This document shows, piece after piece, positions 36,374 through 44,310 of a DNA stretch of 64,000 nucleotides (position 1 is its first letter; each line of letters opens with the position of its first letter). Below the pieces are notes generated by a model. The model did no database searches. It saw only the letters and a list, made by a program, of their open reading frames with translations, and was not told where the DNA came from. The translations under genes were made by a program, and so were the position numbers. The stretch is from Mycolicibacterium porcinum (GTDB lineage Bacteria; Actinomycetota; Actinomycetes; Mycobacteriales; Mycobacteriaceae), in assembly GCA_002086835.1 (NCBI GenBank), contig MVIG01000009.1, positions 229,799-293,798 on the forward strand, given 5' to 3'.

Positions 36374-38596
36374 ATGGAAGTCGAAAAACCCACCTTCTGT
36401 CGCATCTGTGAGCCGATGTGCGGGCTCATCGCCACAGTGCGTGATGGACACCTGACTGGTGTCCGAGGTGACCGCGACAACCCGTACTCACAAGGCTTCG
36501 CCTGCAGTAAGAGTTCGGCTATGGTCGAGATCACTCACGATCCCGACCGACTGCTGACGCCGATGCGACGACGCGGGGCGCCTGGGTCCTTCGAGCCGGT
36601 GACCTGGGATGAGGCGCTAGGGGACATCAGCGCTCGACTGCAGCACATCGTGGCCGAACATGGGCCGCACGCTTACGCCTCCTTCTTTGGCAATCCTCCG
36701 GTCTTTCACCACGGCAGCCTCTTGGCCCTGCAGGGATTTCAAGCCGCAATCGGGTCGCCGTGGAAATATGGCGTCAACGGTGAGGACGGCGCCTCCCACA
36801 TGGTCGCCAACGCCCTCTTGTACGGCTCGACGGCGATCGGCACAGTACCCGATCTGTGGCGCACACATTTCGCCTTGATCATCGGTGCAAATCCGTTTGT
36901 CTCACGGGGATCGACTGTCAGCGAGCCACAGCTTCGACAAGCCCTCAGAGGCATCGTCGAGCGTGGCGGACGAGTCGTGGTCGTCGATCCCCGCCGCACC
37001 GAAACCGCTCGCAACTTTGAACACCTCGCGATCCGTCCGGGGACTGACGCTTGGTTACTGGCCGCAATGCTGAACACGATGATCGCCGAGGGCCTCGTGG
37101 ATCGGGCGGCGATCACGGAACACACCGCAGGATTCGAGGTGCTCGCCAGCCACATTGAAGGCTTCAGCGCAGACCTGGCCGCCGAGCACTGTGGCATCGC
37201 CGCCAATGTGATTCGCGACCTGGCCCGAGACTTCGCCGAGGCTCCATCAGGAGTCGTCTACGGTCGCACTGGCACGTGCACCCAGCTGTTCGGCACACTG
37301 AACAATTTTCTGCAGCAGACTATCAACGTGGTCACTGGCAACCTCGAACGTGAGGGGGGCGCCAACTTCGGCTGGGGCCCTATCGATTTCGCGAAGTTCG
37401 CGAGCTCAGCGGGACTATCTTCCTTCGGTACGAACAGAAGCCGCACCACCGGTCTACCCGATGTGGCTGGAATGCTGCCTTCTCAAGCGCTCGTGCCTGA
37501 CATCAAGGTTCCGGGGCCAGGTCAAATTCGTGCATTGCTTACCTTCGGCGCCAACCCCGTACTAAGCAGTGGACGCGGTGGCACCGAACTCGAAGGTGCG
37601 CTCGAGACCCTCGATCTGCACTTTTCCTGCGATCTCTATGTCAACGAGACCAATCGATTCGCCCACTACATCCTGCCGGTGCCGACCTTCTACGAACGCG
37701 ACGACGCCCCGTTTGCATTGATGGGCAATATGTTACGGCCCAGCCTGTTCGCCACCGAAGCTGTGCAAGTCCGGATAGGGGACACCCGCACAGAATTCGA
37801 GATTCTGAACGAGATTGCGCGCCGAATGGGCCGAGGCGGCGCGTACGCGGCCGCTCCGCTGCGCTGGCTGGCCAGAGTAGGTATCAACGTCTCGCCACGG
37901 ACCATGGTCGATGCGCTCATCCGGACAAGTCCGGTCGGTGACTGGTTCGGCCTCCGCCGTACCGGACTGTCGTGGAAAAAGCTGCTGACCAAACACCCGC
38001 ACGGCACCGTCATCAAAGGCTGCCTCCCCGTTGGAAGGGTCGCAGCGCACATCCGACACGACGACCAAAAAATCCATCTGGCAACTACCGAAGTACTCGA
38101 CGAACTACATCGCCTACACCACGTAGAAGACCGGTCTGACCTTCCGATGCGCGCTATAGGCATGCGGGAGTTGCGGTCTCAAAACACTTGGATGCACAAC
38201 GCCGAGCGGCTGATGCCCTCCGACCGCCGCCACGTCGGACATATTCACCCCGACGACGCGTCGAGAATCGGGATCGGCGAAGGCGATTTGGCCTGCATAG
38301 TCTCCGACGGCGGTGAGATCTCCATACCGATACACCTCAGCGAGGACCTGCAACCGGGAACGGTAGCCATTCCACATGGCTGGGGGCACAACGGCGGTTG
38401 GCAACGCGCCAACGCCGCCGGCGGGGTCAACTCCAATCAGCTGACCGCCAAGGACCCGAACCGCACTGAACCGCTGAGCGGGATGTCCGTGCTCAACGGA
38501 ATTCCCGTGCGTGTGGAACGTGTTCGTGAGTCGATGCAGCTTCGCCGGGATGTGGTTGATGGGCCGGGTCCACAAGTCGACACACGTGGTGATTGA
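36374..38596 (+). CDS. Molybdopterin-dependent oxidoreductase (DMSO reductase family)
   Basis: 740 residues from an ATG preceded by CGGAGG. The N-terminal 4Fe-4S site is CRICEPMCG with a further cysteine in GFACSKS. Then come the molybdopterin domains (GANPFVSRGSTVSEP, GRTGTCTQLFGTLNNF) and the C-terminal molydopterin-dinucleotide-binding domain (HPDDASRIGIGEGD). There is no twin-arginine signal, so it is cytoplasmic. The family includes formate dehydrogenases, hydratases and hydroxylases using water. In this regulon it may hydroxylate, hydrate or dehydrogenate an intermediate; the substrate is unknown. Confidence 0.92.
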   Translation: MEVEKPTFCRICEPMCGLIATVRDGHLTGVRGDRDNPYSQGFACSKSSAMVEITHDPDRLLTPMRRRGAPGSFEPVTWDEALGDISARLQHIVAEHGPHAYASFFGNPPVFHHGSLLALQGFQAAIGSPWKYGVNGEDGASHMVANALLYGSTAIGTVPDLWRTHFALIIGANPFVSRGSTVSEPQLRQALRGIVERGGRVVVVDPRRTETARNFEHLAIRPGTDAWLLAAMLNTMIAEGLVDRAAITEHTAGFEVLASHIEGFSADLAAEHCGIAANVIRDLARDFAEAPSGVVYGRTGTCTQLFGTLNNFLQQTINVVTGNLEREGGANFGWGPIDFAKFASSAGLSSFGTNRSRTTGLPDVAGMLPSQALVPDIKVPGPGQIRALLTFGANPVLSSGRGGTELEGALETLDLHFSCDLYVNETNRFAHYILPVPTFYERDDAPFALMGNMLRPSLFATEAVQVRIGDTRTEFEILNEIARRMGRGGAYAAAPLRWLARVGINVSPRTMVDALIRTSPVGDWFGLRRTGLSWKKLLTKHPHGTVIKGCLPVGRVAAHIRHDDQKIHLATTEVLDELHRLHHVEDRSDLPMRAIGMRELRSQNTWMHNAERLMPSDRRHVGHIHPDDASRIGIGEGDLACIVSDGGEISIPIHLSEDLQPGTVAIPHGWGHNGGWQRANAAGGVNSNQLTAKDPNRTEPLSGMSVLNGIPVRVERVRESMQLRRDVVDGPGPQVDTRGD

Positions 38597-38627
38597 CCAC
38601 CTATAGCACCGCTGGTAATTTCAATAC

Positions 38628-38643
38628 GACCGACGCGTCGGTC
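38628..38643. promoter_or_regulatory. TetR-type operator copy 15 (perfect palindrome)
   Basis: GACCGACGCGTCGGTC followed by GATAAATGATA, a likely -10, 39 bp before the FadD19-like ligase operon. Confidence 0.85.
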
Positions 38644-38682
38644 GATAAATGATACGGATCGCCGAAATTAGGGGCCGAGGCC

Positions 38683-40314
38683 ATGGAGTTGCAGTTCGCG
38701 ACAATCTGGGAAGCGATCGCCGAGGCGGTTCCAGACCAGATTGCCGTCGTGTATGGGAGCCGCCGCATCGCCTGGGGTGAGTACGAACGGCGAGCCGCCC
38801 AGCTGGCCAGTGCGCTCAGCGAGCGTGGTCTCGGCACCGGGTCGAAGATCGGGCTGTTGCTCTACAACTGCAATGAATACGTCGAGGCTCAATTTGCCGG
38901 CTTCAAGCTGCGAGCGGTCCCCGTCAACGTCAACTATCGCTATCTCGATCAGGAGTTGAGCTACGTCATCGACAACTCGGATTCGGAAGCAGTGGTGTAT
39001 CACTCGTCGCTGAGTGACCGCGTCGCAGGGATCCGCGACCATCTTCCCCGTGTCAAGCTCTGGGTCGAAGTGGATGACGGGGGCCCGCACCTCGACGGTT
39101 CAATCGGCTACGAGGATCTTCTGGCTGCGTTCAATCCGGCCCCTCCGTCGCCGCGCAGCGGAAATGACATCTACATGTTGTACACCGGAGGCACCACCGG
39201 AAACCCCAAAGGCGTTCTTTACCAACAAGAATCATTCATCCAGCAGTACCTGCGCCAGGTGCCCGCACTTATGGGTCGCACGCCGTGCAAATCCGGTGAA
39301 GAAGCTGTCGATCTTGCCAGGACGCTGGCCGGCGAAGACGCGCAACCCAGTTCAATGCCTGTATGCCCGCTGATGCACGGCAGCGGCCAATGGGCCGGCG
39401 TTTTCGCCCCGCACCTGTTCGGCGGCAAAACAGTGTTGCTGACTTCGCGCAGTTTGGATCCAGTAGAGATTTGGGACACGGCCGAACGAGAGTCAGTGTC
39501 GTCTATGGTGATTGTTGGCGATGCTTTCGCCAGACCGCTGCTGCGTCATCTCGCGGAAAGCGAACGCGTATACGACCTGACGGCGCTCAATCAGCTCTAC
39601 TCGTCGGGAGCGATGCTGTCGGCCGACATCAAAGACCGGCTCTTGGACCACATTCGGCACATGGCGATTGTCGACACCATCGGCGGCAGTGAGGGAGCTC
39701 TCGGAGCAGAGGTGACAAAGCGTGGCGGTTCGGTGGAAACCGCAGCATTTCAACTTTTTCCCTCGACCAAAGTTTTCACCAATGACGGCGTCGAGGTGAC
39801 ACCGGGGTCGGGTGAAGTCGGGTACTTGGCCGCCAGCGGCTCCATCCCGTACGGCTACTACAAGGATCCCGACAAGTCCGCAGCAACATTCCGAGAAATC
39901 AATGGCGTGCGGTACTCCTTCCTCGGCGACATGGCGACCGTGCGAGCCGACGGCTCCATCCACCTCATCGGCCGCGGCAACACCTGCATCAACACCGGAG
40001 GCGAGAAGGTATACCCCGAGGAAGTCGAGGAAGCAGCCAAGACCCACCCTGCGATCGAAGACTGCCTGGTGTTCGGCATCCCCGACGAACGATTCGGCCA
40101 ACGCGTCGCTGCTGTCGCCGAGCGGGCACCTGGCACTGAGACCGACGCAGCGGAGATCATCGAACACATCCGTGCACAGCTCGCGGGGTATAAAGCCCCT
40201 CGCGACATCCTGTTCGTGGCCCAGGTTCCCAGGACACCCACCGGCAAGGCCGACTACCCAGCGGCACGTGACATGTACGCCGACCGCACCGCACATCTCA
40301 CCGACGCACGATGA
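38683..40314 (+). CDS. Acyl-CoA synthetase, FadD19/FadD17-like
   Basis: 543 residues. The P-loop-like motif MLYTGGTTGNPKGV, the motif INTGGEKVYPEEVEEA and the catalytic lysine in VPRTPTGKADY are intact. TGGTTG instead of TSGTTG is typical of FadD19 and its relatives, which activate C24-type sterol side chains, so a steroid or other bulky acid is the likely substrate. It starts an operon with an SDR and a ferredoxin-NADP reductase. Confidence 0.94.
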   Translation: MELQFATIWEAIAEAVPDQIAVVYGSRRIAWGEYERRAAQLASALSERGLGTGSKIGLLLYNCNEYVEAQFAGFKLRAVPVNVNYRYLDQELSYVIDNSDSEAVVYHSSLSDRVAGIRDHLPRVKLWVEVDDGGPHLDGSIGYEDLLAAFNPAPPSPRSGNDIYMLYTGGTTGNPKGVLYQQESFIQQYLRQVPALMGRTPCKSGEEAVDLARTLAGEDAQPSSMPVCPLMHGSGQWAGVFAPHLFGGKTVLLTSRSLDPVEIWDTAERESVSSMVIVGDAFARPLLRHLAESERVYDLTALNQLYSSGAMLSADIKDRLLDHIRHMAIVDTIGGSEGALGAEVTKRGGSVETAAFQLFPSTKVFTNDGVEVTPGSGEVGYLAASGSIPYGYYKDPDKSAATFREINGVRYSFLGDMATVRADGSIHLIGRGNTCINTGGEKVYPEEVEEAAKTHPAIEDCLVFGIPDERFGQRVAAVAERAPGTETDAAEIIEHIRAQLAGYKAPRDILFVAQVPRTPTGKADYPAARDMYADRTAHLTDAR

Positions 40315-41240
40315 ACCACGCAGGGCACTGGTCTGCCGCGCAAATACCGGACCAGTCCGGCCGGATAGTCGTCATTACCGGAGCGAACTGCGGAATCGGC
40401 TACGAGACTGCCGCAGCGCTGGCAGGCAAAGGTGCGCACACCGTGCTTGTGGTGCGCAACATGGCACAAGGGGCCACCGCGATCGACCGGATCCGCGCTC
40501 AGCACCCTAGCGCTGACCTCGCGCTACAGGAGCTCGATCTAGCGTCGATGTCTTCGATTCATGCCGCGGCACGTGAATTGCGGTCGAAATACCCGGCCGT
40601 CGACCTGCTGATCAACAATGCCGGCCTCGTCTCCTTTACGCGACAAACCACCCGTGACGGATTCGAGCAGCACTTCGGCATCTGTCATCTCGGGCACTTT
40701 GCCTTTACCGGACTCATGATGGACCGACTGCTGGCCACGCCGAAATCGCGCGTCGTGACCGTCAGCAGTCTCGGCCACCGAATGTCAGGCGCAGCAATTG
40801 CGTTTGATGATCTGAATTGGCAAAGCCGACCGTACAAGTGGATGCAGGCCTACGGTCAAGCCAAGCTGGCCAATCTTCTGTTCACGTACGAACTCCAGCG
40901 CCGGCTTGCCTCTGTCGGCGGCGTCGCCACCATTGCGACCGCAGCCCATCCCGGCACCTCGAAAACGAACCTGGTGCGAAACGGCGCGACGTGGGTGAAT
41001 GTGCAGAACAAGCTGCTCGGCTTTTTGCATCAAAGCCCAGAAATGGGCGCACTGCCCACGCTCCGCGCAGCAGCCGACCCGGCGGCACTGGGTGGCCAGT
41101 TCTTCGGCCCAAACCGCTTTGGCCAGCAGCGTGGCCATCCATGTGTGGTGCGCTCCAGCGCAGCCTCCTACGACCGACAGCTGCAACGTCGGCTCTGGGA
41201 GGTTTCCCAGGACCTCACCGACGTGCGCTACCCCGTCTGA
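40311..41240 (+). CDS. SDR family oxidoreductase (retinol/protochlorophyllide-type)
   Basis: 309 residues, starting in a 4-bp overlap with the ligase gene. TGANCGIGYETAAAL binds the cofactor, NNAGLVSF and YGQAKLANLLFTYEL (Y-x3-K) form the active site. The length and the AKLANLL motif are typical of the retinol dehydrogenase-like subgroup that acts on bulky hydrophobic alcohols or ketones. Confidence 0.93.
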   Translation: MNHAGHWSAAQIPDQSGRIVVITGANCGIGYETAAALAGKGAHTVLVVRNMAQGATAIDRIRAQHPSADLALQELDLASMSSIHAAARELRSKYPAVDLLINNAGLVSFTRQTTRDGFEQHFGICHLGHFAFTGLMMDRLLATPKSRVVTVSSLGHRMSGAAIAFDDLNWQSRPYKWMQAYGQAKLANLLFTYELQRRLASVGGVATIATAAHPGTSKTNLVRNGATWVNVQNKLLGFLHQSPEMGALPTLRAAADPAALGGQFFGPNRFGQQRGHPCVVRSSAASYDRQLQRRLWEVSQDLTDVRYPV

Positions 41241-41279
41241 AGTCCTAGCGATGAAGATCTTTGAAGGGCAATCCCGACC

Positions 41280-42911
41280 ATGACTTACGTGATCACCCAA
41301 AACTGCTGCAAGGATGCCAGCTGCGTCTCGGTCTGCCCGGTGGACTGCATACGCCCGGACCGTGAGGTTCAAGGCTCCGGTCTGCAGATGCTGTACATCG
41401 ATCCTGACACCTGCGTCGATTGCGGGGCATGCGAGGTCGAGTGTCCCGTGGATGCCATCTACTACGAAGATGATCTACCGCAGCACTTGGAGCGCTACCG
41501 CGACATCAACGCCGATTACTTCGGTCGACATCCGCTGGATGCCAAGCCGTCGTTGAATACTCGCGAGCGTGCACGCGTCGAGCCTGGAGCGTTGCGGGTC
41601 GCTGTGGTGGGATCCGGCCCTGCAGCCTGCTACACCGTCGCAGCGTTGCTGGACATCGAAGGAGTGGAAGTCGACGTCTTTGAGCGGCTACCGACCCCCT
41701 TTGGTCTCGTCAGGGCCGGCGTGGCACCGGACCATCAGCGAACCAAGTCGATCACGGAAATGTTCGGAACTGCGTTGGGCAACCCCCGTCTGCGCTGCTA
41801 CTTCAACGTCGAAATCGGCGCGGACATCACCCACGAGGAACTCGTCGCTCACCACCACGCTGTCATTTACGGTGTTGGTGCGTCGAAGAGTCGGGACCTC
41901 GCGGTGCCTGGCGAGGATCTTGCCGGCAGTGTCGCTGCGGCGGAATTTGTCGCCTGGTACAACGGTCATCCCGACAATGCTGACGCCGCATTCGATCTGT
42001 CCGGTGACCGTGCCGTCATCGTCGGCAACGGCAACGTCGCGCTCGACATCGCACGCGTGTTACTCAGCGGGCCGGACGCATTGCAAGGCACAGACATCGC
42101 CCAGCATGCGCTCGATGCCTTGGCTACCAGCACAATCGAGGAGGTCGTCATCCTCGGTCGGCGCGGGCCGAGGCATGCCGCGTTCTCGGCAGCAGAACTG
42201 CTCGGCCTAGGTCATCTCCCCGGCATCGACGTGATCATGGACGGCGACGATTTCGAGGTAGCTCCCGACGATGACGACGAAACCGCGCTCAAACTGCAGG
42301 TAGCTCGTGAATACTACGAGCGGCCAACGACACCGGGCAACAAGCGTATCGTCTTCCGATTCATGACCTCACCGGTCGAAATCATCGGAGACGGAAGGGT
42401 GGAAGCGGTTCGGGTCGTCCCCAATTCTTTCGATCAGTCAGGACAGCTCGCTAGTGGTGACGAAAGTAAATACGAGACGATCGAGACGGGTCTTGTCATG
42501 CGGTCGATCGGATACTTGGGGGCGCCAGTTGCAGGCGTTCCATTCGACGCGGCCACCGGTCGAATCCCCAACGCCAACGGCCGCGTTCTGGACTCACAAG
42601 ACAACATCGTCGGTGGTGTGTACGTCACGGGCTGGATCAAGCGCGGACCGCGTGGCGTGATCGGCACAAACCGCGCGTGCGCCCACGAAACTGCTGCCGG
42701 GCTGTGGGAGGACTTCAGTACCGGCAAGCTCTCGAGAAGCACTGAGAGTCGGGACAGTATCGATCGCCTAGTCGCGCAACGGAATATCCGTCGTGTGGAC
42801 TGGACAGGCTGGCGCGCGATCGACGCCGCCGAACGTGAGCGCGGTGCAAGCGCAGGCCGACCACGGCTCAAAATTGTCCAGCGGGACCAGATGTTGAACA
42901 TCATCGAATAG
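41280..42911 (+). CDS. Ferredoxin-NADP reductase fused to an N-terminal ferredoxin domain (FprB-like)
   Basis: 543 residues. The N-terminal ferredoxin domain shows CCKDASCVSVCPVDCIRP and CVDCGACEVECPVDA, ligands for one or two Fe-S clusters. The adrenodoxin-reductase-like part follows, with VVGSGPAACYTVAALLD for FAD and VIVGNGNVALDIARVL for NADP, and ends with VTGWIKRGPRGVIGTN. It can move electrons from NADPH to ferredoxins and so to the P450s or the Rieske oxygenase. It is the last gene of the catabolic region; the mobile island begins after it. Confidence 0.94.
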   Translation: MTYVITQNCCKDASCVSVCPVDCIRPDREVQGSGLQMLYIDPDTCVDCGACEVECPVDAIYYEDDLPQHLERYRDINADYFGRHPLDAKPSLNTRERARVEPGALRVAVVGSGPAACYTVAALLDIEGVEVDVFERLPTPFGLVRAGVAPDHQRTKSITEMFGTALGNPRLRCYFNVEIGADITHEELVAHHHAVIYGVGASKSRDLAVPGEDLAGSVAAAEFVAWYNGHPDNADAAFDLSGDRAVIVGNGNVALDIARVLLSGPDALQGTDIAQHALDALATSTIEEVVILGRRGPRHAAFSAAELLGLGHLPGIDVIMDGDDFEVAPDDDDETALKLQVAREYYERPTTPGNKRIVFRFMTSPVEIIGDGRVEAVRVVPNSFDQSGQLASGDESKYETIETGLVMRSIGYLGAPVAGVPFDAATGRIPNANGRVLDSQDNIVGGVYVTGWIKRGPRGVIGTNRACAHETAAGLWEDFSTGKLSRSTESRDSIDRLVAQRNIRRVDWTGWRAIDAAERERGASAGRPRLKIVQRDQMLNIIE

Positions 42912-43219
42912 CGCAAGGGCCGGCGTCAGCGGTGTTGCGGCCATGTAGTCAACGAGGGACGGCGCCTGTCCAAAACGTTGGAAGGATTCTTGATGTCTGA
43001 GGCTGCCTGTCCGGGACCTGTGCAGTGGATCGGTGCAAGGATCTATGCGTAGGCTCCGGCGGTCGACAGGCCTTCGGGGGCGTGTCTGGTTCGACGTTTC
43101 GCGGCCGGCGTCCGCCATGCGGGGAAGTCATGCGCTCGCACGACTAGGCCCCGCTCCCAATCTGTGCAGCGTTGGCATCTCTTGTTCACTGTCATCCCTT
43201 GCGATGCTGTATCGCTAAT

Positions 43220-43237
43220 AGCAGTGCTAGCACTGCT
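43220..43237. promoter_or_regulatory. 18-bp perfect palindrome upstream of tnsA
   Basis: AGCAGTGCTAGCACTGCT is identical to its reverse complement. It lies 190 bp before tnsA and next to the ACTAGTAG motif at 43243. It could be an operator for the tns operon or part of the transposon end. Confidence 0.55.
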
Positions 43238-43242
43238 AGCGT

Positions 43243-43251
43243 TACTAGTAG
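43243..43251. promoter_or_regulatory. ACTAGTAG motif, tnsA upstream copy
   Basis: TACTAGTAG, the same core as the sites at 50176, 50205, 55045 and 55504. It is a candidate binding site for the element's XRE regulator. Confidence 0.45.
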
Positions 43252-43426
43252 TGCTTGGCCCGCTGCGTGGGTTCATCGGACATGCAATCCGAGCGGAAAA
43301 TAACTGCGCGCTGTGGCGTTAGTGATCAGTTATGATTGTTCTGACTTCTGGTTGTTCACAGCATATTTCGGGTATTGCGCGTGATGCCGGCTAGTGCAAA
43401 ACTGGTGTTACCTGTGGAGTGTGCTT

Positions 43427-44167
43427 ATGTCCTGCAAACTTGAGGTCGACGTCGGTTCCGCGGTGCTGTCTTACCGGCCCGCGGCAGGTGAACAGGAATC
43501 TGTAACCGTCGGCAGGGCTGAGCTTCGCGTTCTGTATTCAGCTGCACCGTGGCGTACGTTCCGGTGGTATAAGGGCCAGCGTCACTATTCGGGATGGTAT
43601 TGGGCAGTCACGGAGCGTGACCTTGTGATCCACGAATCACGTTTGGAATTAGCCGCATTGATGACGGCAGACTACGCGAAATCTGTTCGTCGTATCGTCG
43701 CTCAGCCCTTCATGCTTGAGGTCAATCTGAACGGGAAGACTCATCGGCACATTCCCGACTACCTGTTCCAAACCGATGACGGGCCGGTTGTGCTGGACGT
43801 GACCCGCAGGGAGCGGCTGGAGAACCCAAAGGCACAGCTACTTTTCGAGTGGACGGCTGAGGTGATGCGCATGTTTGGCTGGACCTATGGGGTCTACACG
43901 GAACCAGATCCGATGCAGTTGATGAATGTCCGATTCCTTACGGGATATCGGCGAAACTGGCTGATCAACCGCGAGATCTATCAGTGCATGCACAACTCTG
44001 TTGATGAGTTGGTCGGTCTGTCGTTCGGTCAGGCTGAGCAACGGTTTGCCGAGTACCCAGGACCACTCGTACGTAGCACCTTGTTCCATATGTTGTGGCG
44101 ACACGAACTTGACGTGGACATCGGTAAACGATTGAGTCACAACATGATTCTGCAGAAGCCATCATGA
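43427..44167 (+). CDS. tnsA: TnsA-like endonuclease subunit of the Tn7-like transposase
   Basis: 246 residues from an ATG with GGAG 8 nt upstream. The pattern of a PD-(D/E)xK nuclease is visible: E74 in SRLELAALM, QPFMLEV, D111 in HIPDYLF, then VVLDVTRRER. The usual (E/Q)xK is replaced here by D-V-T-R. TnsA cuts the 5' ends of the element, with TnsB cutting the 3' ends, so that transposition is cut-and-paste. It starts the tnsA-orf-tnsB-tnsC operon and its stop overlaps the next small ORF by 4 bp. Confidence 0.87.
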   Translation: MSCKLEVDVGSAVLSYRPAAGEQESVTVGRAELRVLYSAAPWRTFRWYKGQRHYSGWYWAVTERDLVIHESRLELAALMTADYAKSVRRIVAQPFMLEVNLNGKTHRHIPDYLFQTDDGPVVLDVTRRERLENPKAQLLFEWTAEVMRMFGWTYGVYTEPDPMQLMNVRFLTGYRRNWLINREIYQCMHNSVDELVGLSFGQAEQRFAEYPGPLVRSTLFHMLWRHELDVDIGKRLSHNMILQKPS

Positions 44168-44310
44168 ATATTACAGCGAGGCAGCAAGTTCCATCTGCAC
44201 TTTCAGCCTGGGATGTGATCGATCGAGGCAAGATTCGCGTCGGCGGGCGCACGTGCAGTCTCGATTGGTGTCTCGGCGCGTCCTGTGGGTTCTTGGAGAG
44301 CTCCCAATGA
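44164..44310 (+). CDS. 48-residue ORF between tnsA and tnsB
   Basis: An uninterrupted 48-codon frame beginning MNITARQQVPSALSAWDV and ending CGFLESSQ. Its ATG overlaps the tnsA stop (ATGA at 44164-44167) and its stop overlaps the tnsB ATG (ATGA at 44307-44310), so all three genes are arranged for coupled translation. It has three cysteines and no membrane segment. I do not recognise it. It could be a small accessory protein of the transposase or a leader that couples tnsB to tnsA translation. Confidence 0.6.
   Translation: MNITARQQVPSALSAWDVIDRGKIRVGGRTCSLDWCLGASCGFLESSQ

Larger units (their letters stand above)
42912..43426. other. Intergenic boundary between catabolic cluster and Tn7-like island
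   Basis: No gene is visible in these 515 bases. The right part is AT-richer and holds an 18-bp perfect palindrome, an ACTAGTAG motif and TATGAT-like elements, as expected for the tnsA promoter and one transposon end. I could not fix the terminal bases or a target duplication, because no clear matching end is visible on the right side. Confidence 0.5.

Noticed and set aside
36374-38596. Selenocysteine in the molybdopterin enzyme
   Set aside because: The frame has no internal TGA, and no selenocysteine-type insertion context was seen.
43220-43251. Palindrome and ACTAGTAG motif as the actual terminus of the Tn7-like element
   Set aside because: No matching inverted copy was found near the right edge and no target duplication is visible, so it is reported only as a regulatory or binding site.
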